DNA from: an uncultured Actinomycetes bacterium
GTDB taxonomy: Bacteria > Actinomycetota > Acidimicrobiia > Acidimicrobiales > RAAP-2
NCBI GenBank assembly: GCA_903924205.1
Contig: CAIYAP010000002.1
Coordinates: 1 to 64,000 of the forward strand
Direction: 5' to 3'
Length of the DNA: 64,000 nt
Below, piece after piece: positions 35,568 through 44,235 of this stretch (the stretch's first letter is position 1; each line of letters starts with the position of its first letter). A model generated the notes under the pieces. The model was not told where the DNA came from. It did not search any database and was given only the letters and a program-made list of their open reading frames with translations. The translations under genes were made by a program, and so were the position numbers.

Positions 35568-38500
35568 CGGGACCTCACGGTGCGTCGGGCCCGCACGAGA
35601 ATCTCGAGGCGTTCTACTTGGCCAAAGCCCAGACCCACGACCCCCCAGAGCAGCAGAGTGGCGAGGGCGAAAATGGCATTCAGGGGCACCTGATACAGCA
35701 CCAGCGTGGCGGTGACCGTTGAGTGATCCGATCGTTGATACTGGCCGACCCATCCGAGCACCGTGCGGCGCGCGAGAGGGTGACCATTCACCTCTAGTGA
35801 CCACGCACTGGACGGTGCAAGGGGAACCAGAAAGGTCGATCCCGCCAATGGGCTCTCGACACCCCAGGTGAGATTCTGCGATGTTCCCTCGATGTGCTGA
35901 CCGGGGGTGAGATCGTGAGCACCCGACAAGGGCGTGGGGATACTGGCAACTAAGCCGTAGAACGCCGTGTTCTTCCAGATCGTGATGCCACCCGAACGTG
36001 AGACCTGGGCAATGTCACGCTGCTGAGCCAGTGAGTCCATCAGGGCCGCCGGCACCTCATAGAGCGGCGCATTCTGGAGGTCGGCGATGCGCGGAGCGGG
36101 GCTATCCATAACAACGATGGTCGAAATGCCGGCAATGGCGAGGTCTCGACCCACGATGACGCTGCGCCCAGCCGCCAAGTCGGCCACATCGCGTAGGACG
36201 ACGTCCATCGCACCGGTGAGTGGTGGCGCAAACAGGGTCGATCCACCCGGTACCGAGTTGGTGCTGGTCGCGACGGAGACACCCGGTGCGACCGACCACC
36301 CGGCAATAGGAAGGGATCGGGGATCACCGATCCATAACACTCGATACCCACTCGTGGAGGGGGTGTAGCTCGCGAGTGAGTCCGGCGAGCCCGTGAGGGG
36401 CAACTCGAAGCGACCCGTGGACAATGCCGGAATAATTCCGATGATGGTCAGGGGCAAACAGACCACCGTGCCGGCGGCAATCGCTTGGCGCCATCCAAAG
36501 GAACTTCCTCGAATGTCATTTTCCAAGGCGGCCACCGCCACGCCCACGCACATCGCGACACCCACCGCACCCGCGGTCATCAACGTGGCGGCGTCCGGAG
36601 TGAACGATCCCATGAGATGGTGGCTGCCCAACACGATGAGCAGAATGCTGGCGGCGTAGAGGGTGACACCCACTTCCGCCACCGAGCGGCGAGGCCCGCG
36701 CGAGGTGACGACGCCGACGGCTGCTATTCCTAGGATCAAGTAGCGCCAGATGCTCGGTCCGAATGCCCCATCAGCCAAGCTCAGAACGTGGCTCAATGAC
36801 AGTCCGGCTAACGACGTCGGCTGACCGAATACTGACGCGGCTCGAGAGCCCGCGAGCAGGGTGTCGGCAGTGAGCGGCGCGAGAAGCAGTGCGACCGCCA
36901 CCGTGACGCGCACCGCGAGGCGAAGGGGCGAGTACCCACCAGAACGAATGACGCCGAATCGAGCGGAGATCGCCACTGCCCCAATGGCCAGGAGTATGAC
37001 GAGGAGGGCCGCGGGGTCCATAGCGGTCGCAATGGCCACCTGCACCACCAGAACAAGAATCTGACCGCCACGTGAGTGGATAAAACTGCGCTGGCCGAAG
37101 TGGGAATTGCGGACGAATTCCTCACCACGAAACGGCTCCCACTCCACGATGGCACCCACGCGGCGAAGCGCGAAGGGCAAAATGGCCGCCACGCTCAGAA
37201 CATCGAGACGCCCCCCGCTGATGAGGTTCAGGCACACGGGGATGAGTCCGTAGGAAATGGCCGCGATAATGCGGGCGCGATTGCTCAATACTCCGCGCAA
37301 CAATCGCCACATCCCGTAGGCGCCGATAGGGATGGCAAAGATCAGCGCCGCGCGCGGCAGAATGCCCATGCGGCCAAATACCGCTGTACCGGCCGCGCCG
37401 AGCACGGCGTATCCGGGCATACCGGGGGCGCCCGATCCCACACCGGTCGGCGACCACGAGGCAAAGAAGTGGTGCCACGTCGTCCACCATGAATCGAGGG
37501 GGGCGAGGCGACCCACCGTGGGCAGATGCGTCGCGACGAGATTATGGGTGCCGACTATCCACAGCACGAGAGCCACCCCCACGAGCGCCGCTTGGCTACG
37601 GAAATTTTGAAACAACTGCAGGAGCGAAAATTGGCGAGTGGAACCTACTTCGTCAAAAGATTCATCTTCCGAGAAACTGGCACCGAAACCCACGGCCGTG
37701 TCACCGGTGAGGTCGATTTCCGCTTCGTGAGGGGGCAGCACCCCAATGGCTCGATCGATGCCGTCGTACACCAAGTTCTCGACGAAGCGGCGAACTCGAC
37801 TCGACCCTCCGACTTGAAGGCGGCGAATGTCCTCGTCATCTAAGACGCGAGTTGTTTCAATCTCCGCACGACGCGTCCGCAACTGCTGGCGGTGACGCCA
37901 GGCAAAGCGCCACGATCCCATAATGGCGCCGAAGCGATCGGTGTCTCGGCTGATCAGCGCCACCACGAGTTCGACGACATCGAGCGCCAGCCACAAGAAC
38001 ACCGTGAGAAGTAGCTCACGAACACCCCAACATGACAACGCGGTCCACAATTGATGACGACGCTGCAAGTCCTGACGCGACCGGCCCCGGGTCGTGGCAG
38101 CCTGCACCTCACGTTCGCCACGCGCCATGCTCTGTCGGTGCGCCGCCACGGCCTGCGGCGCCACCACAATGCGTGCGCCGGCGATTTGCGCGCGCCAGCA
38201 GAAGTTGAGGTCTTCACCGAGCGCGGGAATGAGCGGATCGAAGCCTCGCAGGGCGGCGAAGAGGTCGGCACGTACCAACGTGACCCCGCCGGGAGCCACA
38301 AAGACGTCTCGCTCGAGGTCCTGTTGACCGTGGTCGATCTCCCCGAGCTCGATTCGCTCACGAACGGAGCCAAAGCGGTCAGCCACCTGTCCCACGTGGA
38401 CCAATATCAGGTTGTCGTCGTAGTCAACGATTTTCGGCGTGACGATGCCCGCGTTTTGCCGGAAGGCGGCCTCCACCATTTGGCTGACACAGGTGGTCTG

Positions 38501-38800
38501 CAAGCGCACGTCGTCGTGGCAAAAGACCATAAATGTCGCGCCCGACACCATGGAAGCGGCCTCATTGCACGCGGCGGCGAAACCGAGATTGGACTCCTGC
38601 ACCTTGACGAAGGTGTGGGGGGCCACCACCGCCACTCGGTCGACGACCTCGGGCGCGTCACCGTTGGCCATGACCAAAATCGACAAGTTCTCGTAGTCTT
38701 GGGCGACCAAGGAAGCGATCGTCGCCTCGAGGCCAGGACCAGGTCCGGTGGTGACCACCACTGCAACAACGGCCGGAGCACGGGTGTCCACGAGAGTCAA
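35564..38800 (-). CDS. Family 2 glycosyltransferase fused to a large membrane domain
   Basis: About 1,078 residues. The N-terminal ~270 residues are a GT-A domain: VAVVVTTGPGPGLEATIASL, a DxD-like FCHDDVRL, and the acceptor-side GEDLNFCWRAQIAGAR. About thirteen helices follow, then an external C-terminal domain. Similar fusions transfer sugars in mycobacterial-type walls. The start is uncertain: TTG at 38800 with GGA upstream, or GTG at 38791; the frame stays open back to 39031, but that would run through the divergent gene. It forms an operon with the DUF5719 gene. Confidence 0.85.
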   Translation of the reverse strand: MTLVDTRAPAVVAVVVTTGPGPGLEATIASLVAQDYENLSILVMANGDAPEVVDRVAVVAPHTFVKVQESNLGFAAACNEAASMVSGATFMVFCHDDVRLQTTCVSQMVEAAFRQNAGIVTPKIVDYDDNLILVHVGQVADRFGSVRERIELGEIDHGQQDLERDVFVAPGGVTLVRADLFAALRGFDPLIPALGEDLNFCWRAQIAGARIVVAPQAVAAHRQSMARGEREVQAATTRGRSRQDLQRRHQLWTALSCWGVRELLLTVFLWLALDVVELVVALISRDTDRFGAIMGSWRFAWRHRQQLRTRRAEIETTRVLDDEDIRRLQVGGSSRVRRFVENLVYDGIDRAIGVLPPHEAEIDLTGDTAVGFGASFSEDESFDEVGSTRQFSLLQLFQNFRSQAALVGVALVLWIVGTHNLVATHLPTVGRLAPLDSWWTTWHHFFASWSPTGVGSGAPGMPGYAVLGAAGTAVFGRMGILPRAALIFAIPIGAYGMWRLLRGVLSNRARIIAAISYGLIPVCLNLISGGRLDVLSVAAILPFALRRVGAIVEWEPFRGEEFVRNSHFGQRSFIHSRGGQILVLVVQVAIATAMDPAALLVILLAIGAVAISARFGVIRSGGYSPLRLAVRVTVAVALLLAPLTADTLLAGSRAASVFGQPTSLAGLSLSHVLSLADGAFGPSIWRYLILGIAAVGVVTSRGPRRSVAEVGVTLYAASILLIVLGSHHLMGSFTPDAATLMTAGAVGVAMCVGVAVAALENDIRGSSFGWRQAIAAGTVVCLPLTIIGIIPALSTGRFELPLTGSPDSLASYTPSTSGYRVLWIGDPRSLPIAGWSVAPGVSVATSTNSVPGGSTLFAPPLTGAMDVVLRDVADLAAGRSVIVGRDLAIAGISTIVVMDSPAPRIADLQNAPLYEVPAALMDSLAQQRDIAQVSRSGGITIWKNTAFYGLVASIPTPLSGAHDLTPGQHIEGTSQNLTWGVESPLAGSTFLVPLAPSSAWSLEVNGHPLARRTVLGWVGQYQRSDHSTVTATLVLYQVPLNAIFALATLLLWGVVGLGFGQVERLEILVRARRTVRSR

Positions 38801-38860
38801 GGCTAGTTCCGCCCTGCTTTCATCGCGGGCACAACTGTATAACAATTGCGAACAAAGTGC

Positions 38861-38866
38861 TATACT
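38861..38866 (+). promoter_or_regulatory. Putative -10 element of the phasin-like gene
   Basis: TATACT is nearly the bacterial consensus and the best such match in the window. It forms one arm of an imperfect inverted repeat, GTATA at 38837-38841 and TATAC at 38861-38865. A ribosome site AAAGGAG follows 10 bases later. Confidence 0.5.
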
Positions 38867-38887
38867 TTTGTTGTCAAAGGAGTTGAC

Positions 38888-39361
38888 ATGACCGAATTTG
38901 CCGACATCACTACCGAAGCGGGCCGCGACGCCGTGCGTAAGTTGCGCCACTTTGCCGCGACCAACCCTCTCGCCCACAAGGTTCGCGACGGTATCTACAC
39001 CGCCGTTGGCCTGGGCGTCGTCACGGCTCAAAAGATCAACATCGGCTCACAGAAGGTGTCGGGCGTGGTGAACGCTGACCCCGAGAAGGTGAAGGCCTCC
39101 GTCCAGCAGGCGGGTGACATCATCGAAGGCACCGTGAAGGAAGCCGTCACGAAGTTCGAAGCCAGCCTCAAGGACGCGGGTATTCAGCTCGAGGATGTCG
39201 TGAAGTCCGCGAAGACCACTGCGCGCACCTTGCTCGACACCTACGGCGAGAAGTTGCCCGCCGCGATGCGCGACGCCGCCGACAAGGTAGTGGCCTCGGT
39301 TACCCCCGACGTCGCGCCGACTGCCGACGAGGCGACGAGCGACACTGAACCCGAGGCTTAA
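38888..39361 (+). CDS. Phasin-like helical protein, function unknown
   Basis: A 157-residue protein, almost wholly amphipathic helix with regular charged heptads (DPEKVKASVQQAGDIIEGTV, then DRDAADKVV-like segments) and an acidic Pro/Thr/Glu tail. The pattern recalls phasins or apolipoprotein-like proteins that coat hydrophobic surfaces, but no polyhydroxyalkanoate genes are near. The ATG has AAAGGAG 6 bases upstream and a strong -10 box. Codon use suggests high expression. It ends tail to tail with the GDP-sugar reductase gene, stops overlapping. Confidence 0.6.
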   Translation: MTEFADITTEAGRDAVRKLRHFAATNPLAHKVRDGIYTAVGLGVVTAQKINIGSQKVSGVVNADPEKVKASVQQAGDIIEGTVKEAVTKFEASLKDAGIQLEDVVKSAKTTARTLLDTYGEKLPAAMRDAADKVVASVTPDVAPTADEATSDTEPEA

Positions 39362-40260
39362 TTCACTCCCCAGCGTGCCCGACCATCCGCAATGATGTCG
39401 GCCACGCTGGTGGCGAGCGAAATTTCCGGTTGCCACGACGTGGCGGCCCGCAGACGCCGAGTATCTCCTTGCAGCACCGGCACATCGACCGGACGGACCA
39501 GTTGCGGGTCAAGCTCGAAGTGTGCGTCGGGGAAAATCTCCGCGCGAATTTGATCGGCGATGTCGCTCATGGCGTGGTCCTTGCCGGATGCCACGTTGTA
39601 GATCTCGCCCGCTTGTCCGTGAAGTGCCAACTCGCGATACGCCCGCACGACGTCGCGGACATCGGTGAAGTCACGACGCGTCGTCAACACGCCGACGGGG
39701 ATTTCGGTGCGCCCCTGCGCCTTGGCCTCGAGGAGGCGCTGCACCATTGCCGGGACGAAGAAGGTCGGCGCCTGGCCAGGACCAATGTGGTTGAAGGGTC
39801 GGGCAATAACGACTCGTTGGCCAAATGCCCTGACCGCGTGCGTGGCAAAGAGCTCGGCGGCCGCTTTACTCACTGCGTAGGGAGATGCGGGCGTCACCGC
39901 GTGCGACTCCGTGATCGGCATTTCACTGGCGTGGACGATTCCGTAGACCTCGGCTGACGACACGAATAACACGGTGGCGCTCGGAGCGGCGTCGCGCGCC
40001 GCCGCCAAGGTGGCGCCGACACCCTCCACATTCACGTGGATGACCGCGCTGGGATTTCCCCACGACGCACCGACGTGCGCGAGCGCGGCCAGGTGATAAA
40101 TCACCTCAGGAGCGCTCGCCGCGACGACCTCGCGCATGGCGTCGTAGTCGGCCACATCGGTCGGCAAATCGACACCAACGACCTCGTCACCTTGAGATTC
40201 GAGATAGGCGCGAAGGTGTCGACCAACGAATCCTGAAGCTCCGGTGATAACTGCGCGCAT
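39358..40260 (-). CDS. rmd: GDP-6-deoxy-4-keto-mannose reductase-like SDR
   Basis: A 300-residue extended SDR. The NAD(P) site is TGASGFVGRHL, the active site YAVSK, and the specific stretches FVSSAEVYG, RPFNHIGPGQ and RPVDVPVLQGDTRRLRAATSW fit GDP-4-keto-6-deoxymannose reductases (Rmd), which make GDP-D-rhamnose. The related GDP-mannose 4,6-dehydratase is not in the window. It closes an operon with glycosyltransferases, consistent with making a deoxysugar donor for them. The ATG at 40260 is 11 bases after the upstream stop. Confidence 0.85.
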   Translation of the reverse strand: MRAVITGASGFVGRHLRAYLESQGDEVVGVDLPTDVADYDAMREVVAASAPEVIYHLAALAHVGASWGNPSAVIHVNVEGVGATLAAARDAAPSATVLFVSSAEVYGIVHASEMPITESHAVTPASPYAVSKAAAELFATHAVRAFGQRVVIARPFNHIGPGQAPTFFVPAMVQRLLEAKAQGRTEIPVGVLTTRRDFTDVRDVVRAYRELALHGQAGEIYNVASGKDHAMSDIADQIRAEIFPDAHFELDPQLVRPVDVPVLQGDTRRLRAATSWQPEISLATSVADIIADGRARWGVN

Positions 40261-40271
40261 GTCGTCAGAGC

Positions 40272-41375
40272 CTAGAGCGCGAGGCGGTAGGCCTCGAGAT
40301 GCAGAGCCAATGAGCGCTCCCATGTGAATTCGCGAGCCCGGGTGATGCCCGCGTCTTGGCGGTCGCGGCGGACGCCGGAACTGTCGGCCAGCGCCAATTC
40401 AATTTGATGCGCCAACGCATCCGCATCACCCACCGGTGCCAAACGGGCCGTGCCCCCCGCAACTTCTTCCATCACGGTTCCGGCCGAGGTCACGACGGGC
40501 GCACCACAGGCCAAGGCCTCGAGCACGGGAAGGCCAAATCCCTCGCCACGCGAGGGATAAACCACGCATGCCGCACGACTCATGGCGACAGGCAAGGCCG
40601 CATCACTCACAAAGCCCAAACGCCGTATGCGCGACGCCGCGGGGTGGGAAGCCAGTTGGGATTCCCACTTCGATGTTTTCCAGCCGGCTTGCCCCGCAAT
40701 CCATAATTCGACTTCCGAATCCGCCGACGCAATGTCACGAAAAGCATCGAGCAAGACATCGAGACCCTTGCGCGGTTCAACCGTTCCCACAAACAAAATG
40801 TATGGACGATACGCCGGCAAATCTTGCGGCCACTCGTCGTCAACGCGCGGGCGAAACCGCTCGTGATCCACGCCATGCGGCGCCACCACGACGGGCATCG
40901 CCGGATTGAACTTCTCTCGCAGGTCGCGAGCGGTGGTTTCGCTCACGCAAATGAGAGCCGCGGCATGATGACTGGCGTAGCGAATGGCCTGACGAAAGAA
41001 CACTGCTTTCGTTGACTCGTGCCACTGCGGGTGAGAAAAGAACGTCATGTCGTGGATAGTGACGACGGCAGGATGCGACAAGTGATGGGGCATGGTGTAG
41101 TGCGGTCCGTGCCAGACATCCGTGCGTCGAGCTTCAGCACGTCGTGAGACCCACCAGGCCTCGAAACCCAGCCGGGTGACCCTGTTCGTGGGCACCGAAT
41201 CGACGATCTCGGCTCCCGGGCTCCACGTCGTCCAGCGCGTGCGATCGCCACGTTGGGTCACCACGGTGGTCTCGACGGCACTGGGCAACCGACGAGCAAT
41301 TTCAATGACATAGCGACCCGCACCGGCGGGCTGGGCCGGGACGGCGGACACATCGAGGGTCACGCGCAATTCCAT
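40272..41375 (-). CDS. GT-B glycosyltransferase (family 4-like)
   Basis: A 367-residue GT-B enzyme. The N-terminal GAGRYVIEI acceptor loop, FVGTVEPRKGLDVLLDAF at the domain junction and PSRGEGFGLPVLEALACGAPVV, with the donor-binding Glu residues, are classical for family 4. The ATG at 41375 lies 16 bases inside the upstream gene; GTG codons a little earlier are possible. It probably adds mannose or rhamnose from a GDP-sugar, given the neighbouring rmd gene, but specificity is inferred. Confidence 0.9.
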   Translation of the reverse strand: MELRVTLDVSAVPAQPAGAGRYVIEIARRLPSAVETTVVTQRGDRTRWTTWSPGAEIVDSVPTNRVTRLGFEAWWVSRRAEARRTDVWHGPHYTMPHHLSHPAVVTIHDMTFFSHPQWHESTKAVFFRQAIRYASHHAAALICVSETTARDLREKFNPAMPVVVAPHGVDHERFRPRVDDEWPQDLPAYRPYILFVGTVEPRKGLDVLLDAFRDIASADSEVELWIAGQAGWKTSKWESQLASHPAASRIRRLGFVSDAALPVAMSRAACVVYPSRGEGFGLPVLEALACGAPVVTSAGTVMEEVAGGTARLAPVGDADALAHQIELALADSSGVRRDRQDAGITRAREFTWERSLALHLEAYRLAL

Positions 41376-42406
41376 ACCTCCACATGACGTCCCGCACACG
41401 CGGCCCACGACAACGCCCTCACGCTATCTCGGCGCACTTCTTGCGCCGACGAGGAGTCATCCCGCCTCAGGGCAGCAAGGAGCGCCGCCGCAATGGATTC
41501 CCCATCGAGCGGATCGCTCAACGCCACATCAGCACGCCCGATGGCGGAGGGAGTCGACTGGCTCGCGGCCACGGGTCGGCCCGCAGATAATGCCTCAATG
41601 ACCGGAAGTCCCCACCCCTCCGCGAGCGGCACATACGCCACCACTCGGGCCAATTCATACAGGCCCCCGAGCGTGCCCGCATCGACAGAACCCAGCCACG
41701 TGCCGCCGGAGAGATCCACGTCCCCCCAACCACGTGGGCCCACGATCACGAGCGGGCCGAGCTCGCCGTCTCGTGCACGAGCGGCCGCATGCGCGGCGAT
41801 GAGACGAGCATGATTCTTTCTCGGTTCAATGGAACCCACGGTGAGCGTGAAGTTTCCGACCACCCCGTGCGTCTCAAGGAGGGCGAGAGCGGCCGGTACA
41901 TCGGGCGACAGGGCGCGATGTCCCAGTGGCGCGACATATACCCGGTCAGCACTGACCCCATCAGCCAACACCTCATCGCGAAGAAGTTCATTCGTCACCA
42001 TGATGAGCGACGCCGAACGACGGAATCGTTGCCAGCGCTCTTCGTGAAATGTCACCCCACGCGGGGTAAAAGTGCTGGGAAGGCGTCGCCACAAGAGATC
42101 GTGCAGCATGACACTGGACCGAGCCGACGTGGCGAGTGGACCCGCGATGCTTCCCGCATGGACAACATCACTCGAGGGCAGCCCCACTGCTCGGTGGCCC
42201 CACGCGCGGATGAGGAGCGACGATGGCAATGGGCTACGTCGAATGTCACCGGGTAAGAGATCGGGAGTCGACCGCGCGGTCACCGCGACGAAATTGGTGG
42301 CGTCGTCGCGTTCGCACAGAGCCCGCCATAGTTCTCGTTCGTAGGTGGCGATGCCGCCCGGGGTGTGCAGCCCCAATTGCTCCAGCGAGACGGCGACTCT
42401 TACCAC
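41360..42406 (-). CDS. GT-B glycosyltransferase (family 4-like)
   Basis: A 348-residue protein with GGIATYERELWRAL near the start, LTVGSIEPRKNHARLIAAH and PLAEGWGLPVIEALSAGRPVA, typical of the same glycosyltransferase class as its downstream neighbour. It starts at GTG, 7 bases inside the upstream gene, and ends 16 bases inside the next. Both overlaps indicate one operon. Sugar specificity cannot be told. Confidence 0.88.
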   Translation of the reverse strand: MVRVAVSLEQLGLHTPGGIATYERELWRALCERDDATNFVAVTARSTPDLLPGDIRRSPLPSSLLIRAWGHRAVGLPSSDVVHAGSIAGPLATSARSSVMLHDLLWRRLPSTFTPRGVTFHEERWQRFRRSASLIMVTNELLRDEVLADGVSADRVYVAPLGHRALSPDVPAALALLETHGVVGNFTLTVGSIEPRKNHARLIAAHAAARARDGELGPLVIVGPRGWGDVDLSGGTWLGSVDAGTLGGLYELARVVAYVPLAEGWGLPVIEALSAGRPVAASQSTPSAIGRADVALSDPLDGESIAAALLAALRRDDSSSAQEVRRDSVRALSWAACAGRHVEVWNCA

Positions 42407-43389
42407 GACGTGATTCTTTCGTACATTTCTCGATATTGATGCGCAACCGTCTCTGGTGCCACATCGCGTGCTCGCACCATGCCGGCACTTCGAGCAATGG
42501 CACGACGGGCCTCATCGTGCCACAAGAGGCGAACTCCCTCGAAGAAGTCCGGCTCGCGTGAATCGGCCAGATAACTCACTCCCGCGAGAAGTTCTCTATT
42601 GACTTCGGTGGCTGTGGCACAGGTCGGCACGCCGGCGGCCATGGCCGCAAAAATGAAGGAGGGAAAACGCGCGCCATCAGACACGTGGAGCACGAGACGC
42701 GCTTGTCGCAGGGCACTCGCGGCCGCCGAACGAGGGACGTAGTGGGCGGGCGCGATGGCCCGCAGTTCGCTCGCCGCGTTTCGACTCGCCACCACCACTA
42801 ATCGTCCACCGTAACTATTTGCCAACGCCGCGAGGCCGGCGTGCCAAGTGCGAAAGGGCGTGGCCGACCCGGTGAGATTCACGACGAGGTCGACACCATT
42901 GTCCACCCGATCCGTCCACGACACCGGAGGCGCGACCACAAATAAGTGGTCGGGCCGGAGATTCAGGTGTTGCGCGATTTCGTGTCCCGCTGCGGAGGAA
43001 CTTGCCACCACCGTGGCACCTGCTGCCGCGGCACGGCGTAGTTGGGCGGCTCGTCGAGAGTCCCGTTGCCGATCACGCAGGGGACGAAGGTCGTCGACGG
43101 ATACCACGAGGTGGGCGTGACGAACCGGCGGCACAATGTCGCCGGCCACGTGAACGATGGTGGCAGTAGGTAACCAACGATCGATGGCCGGGCCGCGGTG
43201 GCGACTCCAGAGCGGCCGCCACAGAGCCGCGTGAACCGGCGTGCACTCATGCGCGCTGCGAACGCGACGAGTGGCGAAATATTCCACCGTCGTGCCCAAT
43301 TCTTCGAGGGCGCCACCCAACTCGGCCGTTGATTCACCCAAGGCTTCGAAGGACCCCGCCAGGTCGAGGGCGACTCGAGGTGACGTCAT
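42400..43389 (-). CDS. Divergent GT-B-like glycosyltransferase
   Basis: A 329-residue protein that follows the GT-B plan more loosely: HVAGDIVPPV and VVSVDDLRPL in the first half, and FPSFIFAAMAAGVPTCATA in place of the usual EGFGLPxxEAMAxG motif. The donor-binding Glu of that motif is absent, so activity is less certain. It overlaps both neighbours (ATGA with the serine hydrolase, 7 bases with the next transferase). It probably belongs to the same glycan pathway. Confidence 0.7.
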   Translation of the reverse strand: MTSPRVALDLAGSFEALGESTAELGGALEELGTTVEYFATRRVRSAHECTPVHAALWRPLWSRHRGPAIDRWLPTATIVHVAGDIVPPVRHAHLVVSVDDLRPLRDRQRDSRRAAQLRRAAAAGATVVASSSAAGHEIAQHLNLRPDHLFVVAPPVSWTDRVDNGVDLVVNLTGSATPFRTWHAGLAALANSYGGRLVVVASRNAASELRAIAPAHYVPRSAAASALRQARLVLHVSDGARFPSFIFAAMAAGVPTCATATEVNRELLAGVSYLADSREPDFFEGVRLLWHDEARRAIARSAGMVRARDVAPETVAHQYREMYERITSW

Positions 43390-44198
43390 TGACCCGTGGC
43401 GTCACGGTGCAGCTGGTCGAGCAGGGTAGGCCACAGTTCGTGACTCCACGGCCCATACGGCTCGTCGCTGAGAGCGCACACGCCGATGTGAGCCTCTGGG
43501 TCAATGAGCACAATCGACCCGCTTCGCCCGAAGTGCCCGAAAGAGCGGGGCGAGAAGGCGTTACCCATCCAATGGTTCTTGTTGCCCTTGATTTCGGGGC
43601 CCAGACCCCACCAGTTAGGCGTGAAACTTCCGAACCCCGGTGTAACCCCACCGATGTCGGGGAGAAACGGTGAGGTCATTACCTGATGAGTGAAGGGGTC
43701 AAGGCAATCACCGCGCATCCATCCCACCATGAATCTCGAGAGGTCCTCCAGTGACCCTCGTAGTCCGCCGGACGGACGGCCATCAAATTCCCAGGAGGAC
43801 AGTCCCATCGCCGCGCCCACGCGAGACGACAACCACTGCCCGACGTCACCGTCGCGAACGACGTGTGCCGCGAGCAGGTCATAGCCCGCGTTGGAATAAA
43901 TGCGCTTGGTCCCCATCGAGGCGCCCAGACTGCCCACTTCAGTTCCGAGGCCGCTGGCGTGCGACAAGAGGTGCGCCACGGTTGACCCCGTCGGACCCGC
44001 GAGTTCCTCAAAGCGGTGACTCCCCCAGCCCACTTCGACTCCGATAGCCATGGCGACCGCCATTTTGGTAATCGAGGCCCAGGGGCGAACAATGGAGCTA
44101 TCCCCCCACGACCACTCACAGGTCGCAGCCCCATCGAGGCGCCACAGTGACGCGGCCGCACCCTGTGGCCACGTCGCCATCAACGAGTTGGCATCCAT
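43386..44198 (-). CDS. Beta-lactamase-family serine hydrolase
   Basis: A 270-residue class C-like serine hydrolase. The nucleophile motif is SITK (42-45), the Tyr motif is YSNAGY near 99-104, and HFGRSGS near 228 stands for the third motif. No signal peptide is visible, so it is probably cytoplasmic. It heads the operon of glycosyltransferases. The ATG follows TAGACT by 6 bases and is divergent from cofD across 37 bases. Substrate unknown; esterase or D-aminopeptidase-like activities occur in the family. Confidence 0.82.
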   Translation of the reverse strand: MDANSLMATWPQGAAASLWRLDGAATCEWSWGDSSIVRPWASITKMAVAMAIGVEVGWGSHRFEELAGPTGSTVAHLLSHASGLGTEVGSLGASMGTKRIYSNAGYDLLAAHVVRDGDVGQWLSSRVGAAMGLSSWEFDGRPSGGLRGSLEDLSRFMVGWMRGDCLDPFTHQVMTSPFLPDIGGVTPGFGSFTPNWWGLGPEIKGNKNHWMGNAFSPRSFGHFGRSGSIVLIDPEAHIGVCALSDEPYGPWSHELWPTLLDQLHRDATGQ

Positions 44199-44204
44199 GG
44201 TCGC

Positions 44205-44228
44205 AGTCTACGTTCGACGGCCTACTGT
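44205..44228. promoter_or_regulatory. Back-to-back -10 elements between the serine hydrolase and cofD genes
   Basis: The 37-base gap holds TAGACT on the minus strand (44205-44210), 6 bases from the hydrolase ATG, and TACTGT on the plus strand (44223-44228), 7 bases from the cofD GTG. Neither start has a ribosome site. Any -35 boxes would have to lie inside the opposing coding sequence. Confidence 0.5.
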
Positions 44229-44235
44229 TTTAGAT

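Noticed and set aside
38801-39031. N-terminal extension of the GT2-membrane fusion to 39031
   Set aside because: It would run through the divergent promoter and start of the phasin-like gene, and its translation does not resemble a glycosyltransferase N-terminus.
44050-44235. Longer cofD start upstream
   Set aside because: The extra residues lie opposite the serine-hydrolase gene and precede the family's normal N-terminus at the GTG 44236.
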